NCBI GenBank assembly: GCA_902729315.2
Contig: LR746274.1
Span: 6,383,037 to 6,447,036, forward strand
DNA: 64,000 bases
Reading direction: 5' to 3'
Source: Spirodela intermedia
Taxonomy: Eukaryota > Streptophyta > Magnoliopsida > Alismatales > Araceae
How positions within the stretch are numbered: the first letter of the stretch is position 1; each line of letters begins with the position of its first letter. Below are positions 36,504 through 47,329 of the stretch, one piece after another. Below the pieces are notes generated by a model. The model was given only the letters and a program-made list of their open reading frames with translations. It ran no database searches and was not told the DNA's origin. The translations under genes were made by a program, and so were the position numbers.

Positions 36504-37484
36504 ATGGAAATGATGCAGCAAATGAGCCAAATGATGCAACAAACTATGAATCAAATGATGCAACAAACTATGAATCAAATGATGCAGCACCAGAAACAAA
36601 TTATAGAGGCTCTTGGGAATAAGAGAGAAGAGGGACAGCTACCTAGTCAGCCCATAAAAAATCCAGGGAACTGCCCAACAATAGGATTTCAGCAAGGGGA
36701 GTCTAGTAGCATGAATCTAGGAAAAAACCCACGAAATGAAAATGTTAGGACAGTGAATGCATTAAGGAGTGGTAAGATCTTACCTGATCCTTATCCCCAA
36801 ACATTAGAAGAAAAAGAAAACGTGGACAACCCAAAACAAAATCAAATAGGAGTAGAAGAGGATTTTATAGATTCTACTAAGGAAATTTCGAAAGAGAGGA
36901 CAACCATTCCATTTCCTAATGCTCTAGAGCCTAGACAAAGAAAGAAAAAGGAACACAAAGAAGAAATAAAGAAAATTTTACAAGATATGCAAACTAGTCT
37001 TCCTTTACTCACTGCCATTGAACATATTCTTGAATATGCTAGAGTTTTAAAAGAAATGTGTACACAAAAAAGGGCACCTAGAGTAGAAAAATTATCTATG
37101 CATGCTAGTGCATTATTATTAAATCAATTATCATATAAATTGAGAGATATAGGTGCCCCTTTAATTTCGTGTGATATTGGTGGATTCATTTTTCAGAATG
37201 CATTACTTGACACCGGTGCTAGTATTAATTTATTACCTGCAAGTATTTGTGATAAATTTAATATTTCTGATCTTAAACCTTCTACTGTTACCTTACAATT
37301 TGCTGATAGATCCATAAAACATCTTAAAGGTATTTTAGAAAATGTGATAGTAATAGTGAAAGGGTGTAAATTTCCAGCTGATTTTGTAGTGCTGGAAATG
37401 GATTTTAATAGACAGTTTTATGATACACCAATCATCCTAGGGAGACCATTTTTGCATACAGCAAAGATGAATATTGATTTTTGA
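36504..37484 (+). CDS. Gag C-terminus plus retropepsin (326 codons)
   Basis: An open stretch that begins with a Met/Gln-rich tandem repeat (residues about 4-28, MMQQTMNQ units) and continues through the basic gag tail with NALRSGK to the aspartic protease that processes Gag-Pol. The active site LLDTGAS is at residues 235-240 and ILGRPFL at 311-317, so the protease core keeps its key residues, unlike the two minus-strand copies. The reading frame is closed by TGA at 37,482-37,484, which is the first three bases of an inserted LTR. It is a fragment of a longer gag-pol frame, and the ATG chosen is simply the first after the upstream stop. Confidence 0.8.
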   Translation: MEMMQQMSQMMQQTMNQMMQQTMNQMMQHQKQIIEALGNKREEGQLPSQPIKNPGNCPTIGFQQGESSSMNLGKNPRNENVRTVNALRSGKILPDPYPQTLEEKENVDNPKQNQIGVEEDFIDSTKEISKERTTIPFPNALEPRQRKKKEHKEEIKKILQDMQTSLPLLTAIEHILEYARVLKEMCTQKRAPRVEKLSMHASALLLNQLSYKLRDIGAPLISCDIGGFIFQNALLDTGASINLLPASICDKFNISDLKPSTVTLQFADRSIKHLKGILENVIVIVKGCKFPADFVVLEMDFNRQFYDTPIILGRPFLHTAKMNIDF

Positions 37485-38848
37485 TAAGTCTTCATTATCA
37501 TGAGTTAATAATTAGTAAATAATATAGTTTTAGGCTTAACTCGTGATAAATAGACTTATATTTAGGTTGTGGGGCAAGGAGTGGTCGTACATGCGAGAGA
37601 AAGGACTTTGCTTACAAAGCTAAGATTACTATATATTCGCCTGAAAAATCGGCACACAACCGATGTGGGACTAAACCCGCGTCACACCTTCCTCAGAAGG
37701 GGCGGACAACCGGCGCAACCGGCGCGGGTTCGAATCCTCCCAGAGTCAAAATTCATATATTTTTATCTGATTATCGCGACTTTCCTGTAGATCGCCGGTG
37801 AAGGATTAAGCAACGAGAATCGCTAGATCATCAACGAAAATCTCGTCAACACGATTTGCGGAGCATTGCTACTAAAATTGCTGAACGATTCGCGATAAAA
37901 GGATCGCGAATCCATCGAGTTAAGGATCTCCGATTGATCAATGAACAAGCCGTCGTCGGGAAGAGGACGATCCGCTACGAGACGAGTCGCCACCTCCTGA
38001 GAGCGTACCAGATGCGATGAAGAGCCTCCTCTTGCTGCGCGGACCTGAGGATGAAGCTCCCTGACACGCGCCCCACCTCCATCCAGCTCCTCTCCGTCGG
38101 GTGACAGCCGCCGGAGAGCCGCAAAGTCGCCGTTTTTCCGCTCCGCCGGGTGACAGCCGCTAGAGACGATTCGACGACCCACTTCATTGATCTCTAGACT
38201 TCGCGAGAAGATCTAGAGATTGCCCACGTCATCTTTGTCCAAGGAGAGCCTTCGAGGCCGTGGACACTGCACGACGATCCTCCCGAACACTCAGGATTCC
38301 GGTGCATCGCGGACGCATCGCTGTCACGACGCCGGAACTCTGTTTTCCTGCTTTCAAGTTAATTTACGCTTCATTTAGTGACACTTTGTGTGATTTTAAT
38401 TTACCAAAATATACTTTGTTCTACTACGATTGTTCCGGCTTTTACAGTTCTTAATTTGATTAATTAAATCGTCTGTAATTGCTTACGTAAGAATCGCCGG
38501 GCGGAACTCTATTTCTACCCGATTCGCGTTCGCCGGGCGCTGACATCATCCTGATTTCCGTGCCATTATTTCCTTCTTTTTCGTGAATTTTGAATATATT
38601 TCCTTTTCATTTCCTAGTATAAAATTCATAGAAAATCGTATTCATTGAGAAAAATTCTGAATAATTATCAGATATTATATTACATCCCTGTGATCGACCT
38701 AGAAAATTACCGCTATTTTTGGAAGTTTTATTGAATTATAAGTGATATATTTATTCAGAAATACTTCGAAATATCCAAAAATTCATATTTTCTAGTTTTA
38801 TAAATTTTATATTTACGTGATTTAATATACAACGACTGAGTCACATCA
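37482..38848 (+). mobile_element. Solo LTR nested in the plus-strand element
   Basis: Begins TGATAAGTCTTC and ends GAGTCACATCA, flanked on both sides by ATTTT (37,477-37,481 and 38,849-38,853), a 5-bp target duplication as expected for Ty3/gypsy integrase. It lacks internal coding sequence. Outside it the protease-linker reading frame resumes on the right with PTSIAKILCGD. Length is 1,367 bases; the AT-rich and GC-rich U3 section found in the 1,641-base solo LTR at 49,742 is deleted. It arose by insertion followed by LTR-LTR recombination. Confidence 0.92.
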
Positions 38849-38853
38849 ATTTT

Positions 38854-39225
38854 CCCACAAGTATTGCAAAAATTTTATGTGGAGATCAATCAGTAGAAAT
38901 TAAAATTTTTGAGGTACCAAATGATCTTAAGAAATCACAAGTATATGATTGTCATACCATAGATCTTCTAGATGATTTTGACGATCCAGATGTTATTGAT
39001 GACTGTGTGCTGGAAGAATTAGAGGAAATAGAGAATAGAAATTTGAGAGAAAAGAAAGAGGAAGATCATCTGAATTTAGAGTTGAAACCTCTTCCCTCTA
39101 GTTTAAAATATATGTTTTTGGAGGAAAATAATTCATTTTCTATTATTATTGCAGCTGATTTGAGTGATGAACAGGAAGAAGAATTATTAGATGTACTTCG
39201 AAAAAATAAGAAGGCTATGGGTTAG
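38854..39225 (+). pseudogene. Protease-RT linker, ends at nonsense codon
   Basis: After the solo LTR the element's frame continues with an acidic linker (LDDFDDPDVIDD, ELEEIENRNL) typical of the segment before Athila RT. It stops at TAG (39,223-39,225), where related elements usually have Trp (TGG), directly before the RT start region. The segment therefore belongs to pol but is cut off from RT. Confidence 0.75.
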
Positions 39226-39228
39226 AAA

Positions 39229-40308
39229 ATGGACGATCTAAGAGGCATTGATATGAGTGTATGCATGCATAGTATATATTTAGAGGAGGGGGCTAGAACT
39301 AGCAGGGAACCACAACGAAGATTAAATGCAAATATGATGGAAATTGTAAAAAAAGAAATTTTAAAGTGGCTGGCTGCTGATATTATTTATCCTATTTCAG
39401 ATAGCAAATGGGTTAGTCCTACACAAGTAGTGCCAAAAAAATCAGGGATCACGGTTATGAAAAACAAAAATGGGGATGAAATACAAACAAGACTAACTAC
39501 TAGTTGGAGAGTTTGCATTGATTATAGAAAATTAAATTCAGTTACTAGAAAAGATCATTTTCCCCTACCAATTACTAATCAAATTCTAGAAAAATTAGCT
39601 GGAAAAAACTTTTTTTGTTTTCTGGATGGATACTCTGGTTATAATCAAATTTATATAAACCCTTTAGATCAAGAAAAAACAACTTTCACTTGTCCATTTG
39701 GTACTTTTGCTTTTAAACGCATGCCTTTTGGTCTGTGTAATGCTCCAGCCACATTTCAAAGATGTATGCTGTCTATTTTTTCTGATATGATTGGAAAATA
39801 CGTGGAAATTTTTATGGATGATTTTTCTGTTTTTGGTGAATCATTTGATGAATGTTTAAATCATTTACAACATGTACTTGAGAAATGCATAGAGAAAAAA
39901 TTAGTTTTGAGTTGGGAGAAATCACATTTTATGGTTAAAGAGGGAGTTGTGTTGGGTCATATTGTGAGTGAAAGGGGTTTAGAGGTGGATAGAGTAAAAA
40001 TTGATATTATATCTAAAATGAAACCTCCAAATTCAGTAAAACAGATTAGATCTTTCTTGGGTCATGCAGGTTATTACAGAAAATTTATTCAAGATTTTTC
40101 GAAAATTTGTAAACCTCTCACCATGCTATTATCTAAAGATGTGTCTTTTAATTTTGATGAGAAATGTTTTGAGTCTTTTTCCGAAATAAAAAGATTACTT
40201 ACTGAGGCACCCATTTTACAAGCTCCTGATTGGTCCCTTCCCTTTGAAATAATGTGTGATGCATCGAATTATGCAGTGGGGGCTGTTCTAGGACAAACAA
40301 AAGAGTAA
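39229..40308 (+). CDS. Reverse transcriptase fragment of pol (359 codons)
   Basis: Copies element RNA to DNA in the cytoplasmic particle. RT blocks are in order: [11 protein letters not shown] (residues 93-103), [11 protein letters not shown] (130-140), [14 protein letters not shown] (167-180) and the catalytic FMDD box (195-198), then VLGHIVS and the connection [11 protein letters not shown]. The start of RNase H ([15 protein letters not shown]) follows near the end. The frame ends at 40,308 because of a deletion of about 14 bases compared with the copy at 48,466-48,951, which removes the KPIV region. The ATG at 39,229 is only the first after the upstream nonsense codon; true translation would be as Gag-Pol. 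Confidence 0.88.
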   Translation: MDDLRGIDMSVCMHSIYLEEGARTSREPQRRLNANMMEIVKKEILKWLAADIIYPISDSKWVSPTQVVPKKSGITVMKNKNGDEIQTRLTTSWRVCIDYRKLNSVTRKDHFPLPITNQILEKLAGKNFFCFLDGYSGYNQIYINPLDQEKTTFTCPFGTFAFKRMPFGLCNAPATFQRCMLSIFSDMIGKYVEIFMDDFSVFGESFDECLNHLQHVLEKCIEKKLVLSWEKSHFMVKEGVVLGHIVSERGLEVDRVKIDIISKMKPPNSVKQIRSFLGHAGYYRKFIQDFSKICKPLTMLLSKDVSFNFDEKCFESFSEIKRLLTEAPILQAPDWSLPFEIMCDASNYAVGAVLGQTKE

Positions 40309-41210
40309 TTTCATATGCTAGTAAAACTATATCCGATGCTCAATTAAATTATATCACGACTGAAAAAGAGTTGTTAGCTGTAGTATTTTCGTTAGAAAGG
40401 TTTAGATCATATATTTTGGGAGCTAAAATTATTATTTATACTGATCATGCAGCATTAAATTATCTGTTAACTAAGAAAGATGCAAAGCCATGTTTATTAA
40501 GATGGATTTTATTGTTGCAAGAATTTGACTTAGAAATAAAAGATAAAAAAGGTTTCGAGAATGTTGTTGCTGACCATCTTTCTAGATTAAGTGATACAGG
40601 AATAAATGCAGCACCTTTACAAGACGCATTTTCAGATGAACAATTGATGGCAGCTCAACATCAACCATCACTATGGTATGCACATATTGTTAATTTTCTG
40701 GTTTCTGGAAAAACTCTAGAACAGTGGGAAAAGAACAGAAAACATCATTTCTTTTCTAAGATTAGAAATTATTTTTGGCATGATCCTGATTCATATTACT
40801 TGGGCAATGATCAAATTTTAAGGAGATGTGTTCCTGAAGAAGAATATCATAGCATTATTAACATGTGCCATTCATCTAACTGTGGAGTACATTTCTCTGG
40901 ACGAAAAACAGCTGCAAAAATTTTTCAGTGTGGTTTTTATTGGCCTACAATCATTAGAGATTCTATAGAATTTAGTAGAACATGTATTTCATGCCAATCT
41001 ATAGGTAACATGAGTAAAAAAGATAAAATGCCCATGAGTAACATGTCAATAGTCGAAATTTTTGATGTATGGGGAATAGATTTCATGGGTCCCTTCCCAT
41101 CAGCTGAAAAATATGAATATATTTTGCTTGCTGTTGATTATGTGTCGAAGTGGGTGGAAGCTATTCCTACTAGAACTAATGATCATAAAATCGTGATGAA
41201 ATTTGTGTAG
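40309..41210 (+). CDS. RNase H, integrase zinc domain and core start
   Basis: Continuation of pol in a new frame; the longest Met-initiated frame starts at 40,371 (279 codons). RNase H motifs IIYTDHAAL (residues 21-29) and VADHLSRL (67-74) come first. The integrase HHCC zinc domain follows with His167, His174, Cys205 and Cys208, then the core start [11 protein letters not shown] with catalytic Asp237. A TAG at 41,208-41,210 interrupts the integrase core; the copy near 47,990 has Gln at that place. So this piece holds only the first of the three DDE acids. Confidence 0.88.
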
Positions 41211-41243
41211 GAAAATATTTTTTCGAGATTTGGATGTCCTAGA

Positions 41244-41963
41244 GTGATTATTAGTGATGGAGGAACACATTTTACGAATAAACCTTTCAGGGAACTGTTG
41301 AAAAAGAATGGAGTACACCATAGAGTAGTCACTCCATATCATCCCCAAACAAATGGGCAAGCTGAAGTAGCAAATAGGGAAATTCAGAGAATTTTGAGAA
41401 AAATAGTTAGACCAGATAGGAAAGATTGGCCCACGAAATTACAAGATGCATTATGGGCCTATAGAACAGCTTATAAAAATCCCATAGGTATGTCCCCATT
41501 TCGTCTCATTTTTGGAAAGCCATGTCATCTTCTTGTGGAAATAGAGCATAAAGCATTATGGGCTATTAAAAATTTATGTATGGATGAGAAATCAGCTAGT
41601 GGGCATAGAATTTTTCAGCTACATGAACTAGAGGAGTTGAGGAATGAAGCTTATGAAAATCATAGAATATATAAAGAAAAAACTAAAACTTTTCATGATA
41701 AATACATTAGCAGAAAAAAATTTGATGTTGGACAAAAAGTGTGGTTATATGATTCTAGGCTGAAATTATTCTCAGGAAAATTAAAATCAAAATGGAAAGG
41801 GCTTTATGTGGTGGAAGAGACATATGATCATGGGGCTGTAATGATTAAAGATCCTAAAAGTGATCATAACTTCAAGGTAAATGGACAGCAGCTTAAACAT
41901 TACATAGAACATGAACGCCTTGCAGAAAAAGAAATTTTATTATTAAAAGAAATTCAAGAGTAA
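41244..41963 (+). CDS. Integrase core (second half) and C-terminal domain
   Basis: 239 codons. It carries the second catalytic Asp (SDGGTHF, residue 5) and the Glu of NGQAE (residue 41), with the 35-residue spacing of the DDE family. Then come [16 protein letters not shown], a basic helical stretch [20 protein letters not shown] and a C-terminal GPY-like segment ([14 protein letters not shown]). No chromodomain is visible after it, which agrees with a non-chromovirus lineage. It is separated from the preceding piece by one nonsense codon. Confidence 0.88.
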   Translation: MIISDGGTHFTNKPFRELLKKNGVHHRVVTPYHPQTNGQAEVANREIQRILRKIVRPDRKDWPTKLQDALWAYRTAYKNPIGMSPFRLIFGKPCHLLVEIEHKALWAIKNLCMDEKSASGHRIFQLHELEELRNEAYENHRIYKEKTKTFHDKYISRKKFDVGQKVWLYDSRLKLFSGKLKSKWKGLYVVEETYDHGAVMIKDPKSDHNFKVNGQQLKHYIEHERLAEKEILLLKEIQE

Positions 41964-43487
41964 GACCAAGGAGTCCAGCTGGAGACATTAAATTCAGCGC
42001 TGCATGGGAGGCAACCCATGGTTTTTATTTCATTCTGTTTGATTTTTTTAAGCTCTATTTTTCTTAGAATTTCGCAGTACTTGTTTCTGTATTTGTTTTT
42101 TCGAAAAAGTGTAAGATGAAGTGGAAAATTAAAAACGAGGTTGAGGTGATGTCTTTCGGAGCTTTATCATTTATGACAACATTTTTAATGCTTAACTTTG
42201 CATATATGCATGCTTCACGTGAAAATTATATTTTCTGCATATTCTGTTTCGATTTTTCTGTGTCATTGAGGACAATGTCATTTTTAAGTTGGGGGTGAAG
42301 GACTCATTAAGAACATGTGTTTGCATTTTATTCAACTTAGAACCGAAACTAAAAAATAAAAAAAAAGAAAAATTCGAAAAAACTGCAACATCTATTTTCT
42401 GGTTTTCTGTCAGGAACAACAGACTGTCAAAATTAGCAGACGAAAAAACAACCCGAAATTTGAAATTATAGAGACCCTTTTATCACATTTCAATCCCCTA
42501 GACCTATATTACTGAAATTCGAAATTACAGCTATAAAGAAGATAGTTTTGATTTATTTTTGACAAATTTATTGCTGCTAAAATAGAACTGAAAACAGAAA
42601 ACAGAACTGTTAGAACTATCTAATTTACAAATTTCTTACAAGAAGATTATTATTGAGTCAAAAGAATGATCTAGTAGGAAGATTATTATTGAGTCAAAAG
42701 AATGATCTAGTAGCATGAAATGTTGGAATACTCTTTAGATACATGATAGATAACATGGATTTGATTTTACAGATTTTCACTTCATGATCTTGATGGATAA
42801 TATTTACTTGATGTGAAAATTAGATTGATCATTTGAGTTTAATGGAGATTTTTGCATCCTGATCTATAGGACTTGTGAGGAGAAATTACTTATTTCGAAA
42901 TAAAAAAAAGAGAGAGCAATGTGAAAAATCTAGAAACGAAGAGTACACATAGAGGGTGTGAGACATCATTCGCATTGTCGAAAATCGTGTATAGAAAAAC
43001 ACTTGCTGCAAAATAAGTGGATAAAGTGGAAGCCCTGAAAATGAAGAGTACACATGGAGGGTGTGAGACATCATTCTTATTGTCGAAATTTATTTATAGG
43101 AAAAGCTACTTATCAACTATATATAAAGACAGAAGAAATATAATGCAAACTTCAAAAAACTTCAAAAAGGGAAATGTAGGATCAATATTATTCTTGGATG
43201 AGTATTGATAATTGGAACATCTTGTAAATACATCTATGAGTGAAGAAGTGATAAAAATGTGAATAGAAGAAGTGAAGTCTAGATTGTTATTCCAAAGAGT
43301 GTTTAAACATTTAAGTGCTTGACATCATTCTTAAATACTTGATATAAGAATCCAAAGTGTCTAAAGGTGCATCATTTCTAATTGTACTTTTTTCTTTCTG
43401 TATTGAAATATGATGTTTGAGATTTGTAAATTTTTATTTTCATAATTCCATTGCTAAGGGACTAACAATGATTTAAGTTGGGGGGTG
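41964..43487 (+). other. Post-integrase spacer with polypurine tract
   Basis: About 1.5 kb without a confirmed gene, typical of Athila elements, where an env-like ORF may lie. GGGAGGCAACCCATGG at about 42,006 is a motif that recurs after integrase. A 60-codon frame (42,116-42,298) has a hydrophobic segment and is kept in copy 1. Tandem duplications lie at 42,647-42,718 (36-base unit) and 42,940-43,085. The polypurine tract AAGTTGGGGGG is at 43,475-43,485. Confidence 0.7.
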
Positions 43488-44749
43488 TGATAGGTCTTCA
43501 TTATCATGAGTTAATAATTAGTAAATAATATAGTTTTACCCTTAACTCATGATCAATAGACTTATATTTGTGTTAAAGTGTGAAAAGTGGTTTTCAGTTG
43601 ATTAATGTGAATTTTAAGGTAATTATGTGATTTTACATGAATTTATATGATTTTAACAGTCTTGCTTTTGAGATAAATGAAGAAAAAGAAATAAAAATAA
43701 GACAAAATGAGGGGGGGACCCGCCGGCCAGCCGGGCCCGCAAGTGGGTCGGAAGCTTAGTCGGGGAGTAGCCGCGAGCAGGGGCTCGAGCGGCTTGGACC
43801 GATAGGGGCACATGTGCGCCACTCCCCTTCCACGTCACCGGTGGCTAGCCGGCTGTGGGGCAAGGAGTGCTCGTACACGCGAGAAAGCTAACATTACTAT
43901 ATATTCGCCAGAAGAATCGGCACACAACCGATGTGGGACTAAACCCGCGTCACACCTTCCTCAGAAGGGGCAGACAACCGGCGCGGGTTCGAATCCTCCC
44001 AGAGTCAAAATTCATATATTTTTATCTGATTATCGCGACTTTCCTACAGATCGTCGGTGAAGGATTAAGCAACCGGAGACGACTCGATGACCCATTCCAT
44101 TAATCTCTAGACTTCGTGAGAAGATCTAGAGATTGCCCACGTCGTCTTTGTCCAAAGAGAGCCTTTGAGGCCGTGGACACTGCATGACGATCCTCCCGAA
44201 CGCTCAGGATTCCAGTGCATCGCCGACGCATCGCCGTCGCGATGCCGGAACTCTGTTTTCCTGCTTTCAACTTACTTTACGCTTCATTTAGTGATAGTTT
44301 TTGTGATTTTAATTTACCAAAATATACTTTGTTCTATTACGATTCTTCCGGCTTTTACAGATCTTAATTTGATTAATTAAATCATCTGTAATCGCTTACG
44401 TAAGAATCACCGGGCGGAACTCTGTTTCCGCCCGATTCGCGTTCGCCGGGTGCTAACGTCATCTTGACGTCCGCGCCCTTATTTCCCTTTTTCGTGAATT
44501 TTAAATATATTTCCTTTTCATTTCCTAGTATAAAATTCATAGAAAATCATATTCATTGAAAAAAATTCGAAATAATTACCGTATATTATATTACATCCCT
44601 GTGATCGACTTGGAAAATTACCGCTATTTTTGAAAGTTTTATTGAATTATAATTGATATATTTGTTCAGAAATATCTGAAAAGTCGTATTTTCTAGTTTT
44701 ATAAATTTTATATTTGCGTGATTTAATATACAACGACTAAGTCACGTCA
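43488..44749 (+). repeat. 3' LTR of the plus-strand element
   Basis: Begins TGATAGGTCTTC after the polypurine tract and ends AGTCACGTCA. It keeps the complete U3 start that the 5' LTR lacks, but has lost about 355 bases at 44,072 (between GGATTAAGCAAC and CGGAGACGACTCG) that the 5' LTR still has, and about 20 bases near 43,883. GGTTCGAATCC is at 43,986-43,996. Confidence 0.88.
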
Positions 44750-44754
44750 GTAAG

Positions 44755-45185
44755 GTAAGAAGAATAAAGGAAGGGAAGTGGAGAAAAGGAAGGAGGAAAA
44801 GAGAGAAAGAAGAGAGAGCTCTCACGAGAGAGAGAGAAGGGATGAGATCTCTTGTGAAAGGAAGAGAAAGAGAGAGAGGAGAGAGAGAAGGGACGAGATC
44901 TCTCGTGAAAGGGGGAGAAAATGAGAGATCTTATGGGAGATGAAGAGAGAAGAGAGGTCTCACAAGACAAGGAAAGAGAGAAATAAGATGAAAAATGAAG
45001 AAAGAGAGAAATATAGTCAACCTATTTTCTCGAACGAATGTGTGCTCGAGGATTCACACACATGACATGAAGTCAACTGTGAATGTCTCTCGCTTGTTTT
45101 AACTATTGAACGCTCATTAATCAACCTTTACTTTCGGTGATTTCACATTCAAAAATAGAAACAATACTTGTTATTCAGAGAATGC
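44755..45185 (+). repeat. GA-rich repeat block, copy 2, with uninterrupted right flank
   Basis: Same ordered GA-rich block as 22,921-23,228, here followed without interruption by the flank that contains ATTCACACACATGA and GTGAATGTCTCTC. In copy 1 that flank lies beyond the inserted element (31,690-31,850). The left edge touches the 3' LTR end of the plus-strand element. It may be part of another retroelement (for example an LTR) that served as a target twice. Confidence 0.65.
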
Positions 45186-46290
45186 TAAGAATGTGAATAT
45201 GTCGAGATTCAACTGCGAAAATCAATAGAAAATAAGTTAGAAATGATCTTAGCTTGATCTCAGATGAGTTTCAGAGGATTCGGAAGAAGAACGAAGATCA
45301 TTCATCAAGTTTTGAATTAGTTTTACTCATTTCAGTCGAAATGTGCATGAAACGAAAAGAACTTAATGTAAAATGTAAATAAATGACAAAAGTAAGTAAG
45401 TAAATGCTGAAAACATGAAATAAATCATTGCCCAAGTTTAGTCTACCTTTTGGGCAATTGGAGATACTAGTGTGGCGGCTTGGTTTCTTTCGAATGTGCC
45501 ACACCATGCCAGAAGTCACAAAAGTATCGTCTAGAAGCACTACGCCCCTTGTTGGAGAGATTTGTCGAAAGAGGGGTTGACCACACTATCACCATCGTCT
45601 GGGGGGAGAAGGGAAGAGCTGACCACTTGTCGGAGGCCTTGAGTGCAGTCGAGGAAGGATGGAAGAAGCTTACTGATCATCAAAAACATCGATTGTGCAA
45701 AAGGAGGGAAGAACAGATTGTCGTATTTGCAACTACAGTTGGGATTTTAAAGATAATCGATAATATCTATTTTACCAGACAATAATTAATTATTACCTTT
45801 ATATCCCTAACGGTAATACGTGTGAGAACTTAAGTTCCCGATATCAAAGGCTCCGCAAACTACTGGATCAAATGAGCTTGGTCACATGGCTCTCTAAGTG
45901 ATGCAAGATCAACCCACTGTGAATCGTTGTCGATCGAGAACTTAAGTTCTAGTACCATGGCGCCTCCATAGTCGTCGGACCAGCCTTTGAGGCCACGTGC
46001 ATGCTGAGTAGTGTTAGATTCGCGAACTATTGATGGATCACTTTATGCATCTAGTATTATAGTGGTTTGCTAGCTGCAGGATTAAGCTAATCAAAAGACG
46101 TGGCTCTCTACGTACTGCTGGATCACATTGTGCTCCAGATGGCTATGCTAAAATAGATGAAAATGTTTAGTCCCACATCAGAAATCTTTCGGAACATACG
46201 TTGAATATAAACTAAAGCTCTCAATAGAGATACCTTCTCCCGAAATAAAATAATGCCTAGGACTATCTTGGGAGAAGGCAAAAAGGTGGT
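45186..46290. other. Unassigned DNA with a 101-codon open frame
   Basis: Contains a plus-strand open frame at 45,480-45,785 with internal pieces VERGVDHTITIVWGEKGR and EEGWKKLTDHQKHRL. I do not recognise it. Around 46,150-46,290 the sequence TAGTCCCACATC and a short AT-rich tail resemble plant LTR or intergenic repeats, but no terminal structure is clear. Confidence 0.35.
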
Positions 46291-47329
46291 CAATCAAGTC
46301 CTATAGATCAGGGTGCAAAAATCTCCATTAAACTTAAATGATCAATCAAATTTTCACATCAAGTAAATACTATCCATCAAGATTATGAAGTGAAAATTTG
46401 TAAAATCAAATCCATGTTATCTATCATGTATCCAAAGAGTATTCCAACATTTCATGCTATTAAATCATTCTTTTAACCCAATAATAATTTTCCTAGTATC
46501 TTTTGGCATCAATCAATCTAATTGATTAAATTTTTCGTACATGCAATATGATGTAAGAAATTTGTAAATTAGATGGTTTTGACAGTTCTACTTTTTATTT
46601 TTAGTTTTGTTTTCAGCAACAATAAATTTGTCAAAAATAAATCAAAACTATCTTCTTTATAGTTGTAATTTCGAATTTTAGTAATATATGTCTAGGGGAT
46701 TGAAATGTGAGAAAAGGGTCTCTAGATTTTTAAATTTGGGGTTATTTTTTTCTTTGTTGTTTTTGAGAATCTATTGTTCTTGATAGAAAACTAGAAAATA
46801 AATGTTGCAGTTTTTCTAAATGTTTTTAGTTGCTGTTTTAAGTGAGCATCAAAACAAATGTAAACACATGTTCTTTATTGTAGAGCATAAATTAAGAATT
46901 AATACTTCACCTCTCAACTTAAAAATGACATTGTCCTTAATGACATAGAAAAATCAGAACAGAATATGCAGAAAATATAATTTTCAAGTGAACCATACAT
47001 ATATGCAAAGTTAAGCATTAAAAATGTTGTCATAAATGATAAAGCTCAGAAAGACATCACCTTAACTTCGTTTTTAATTTTTTACTTCATCTTACACTCT
47101 TCTTCTTGCACTTTTTTGAAAAAAAAAAATACAAAAATAAGTACTGTGAAATTTTAATAGAAATAAAACTTAAAAAATAAATAGAATGAAATAAAAACCA
47201 TGAGTTACCTCTCATGCAATGCTGAATTTAATGTCTCCAGTTAGACACATTAATCATACTCTTGAATTTCTTTTAATAATAAAATTTCTTTTTTTACAAG
47301 GCGTTAATGATCTATGTAATGTTTAAGCC

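Larger units (their letters stand above)
33754..44749 (+). mobile_element. Athila-like Ty3/gypsy element, best preserved copy
   Basis: Order on the plus strand: truncated 5' LTR (33,754-35,116), tRNA-Asp-type primer site, gag, protease, RT, RNase H, integrase, a spacer of about 1.5 kb, polypurine tract and 3' LTR (43,488-44,749). The domain order RT-RNase H-integrase makes it Ty3/gypsy. The primer site, gag context (NALRSGK), long LTRs and long post-integrase spacer point to the Athila lineage. A solo LTR of the same family splits protease from RT. Several stops and at least one frameshift break gag and pol, so it is non-autonomous now. Confidence 0.9.

Noticed and set aside
37569-37790. Short plus-strand frames repeated in LTRs (also at 33,849 and 43,855) as host genes
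   Set aside because: They are identical parts of the LTR promoter and leader region, not separate genes.
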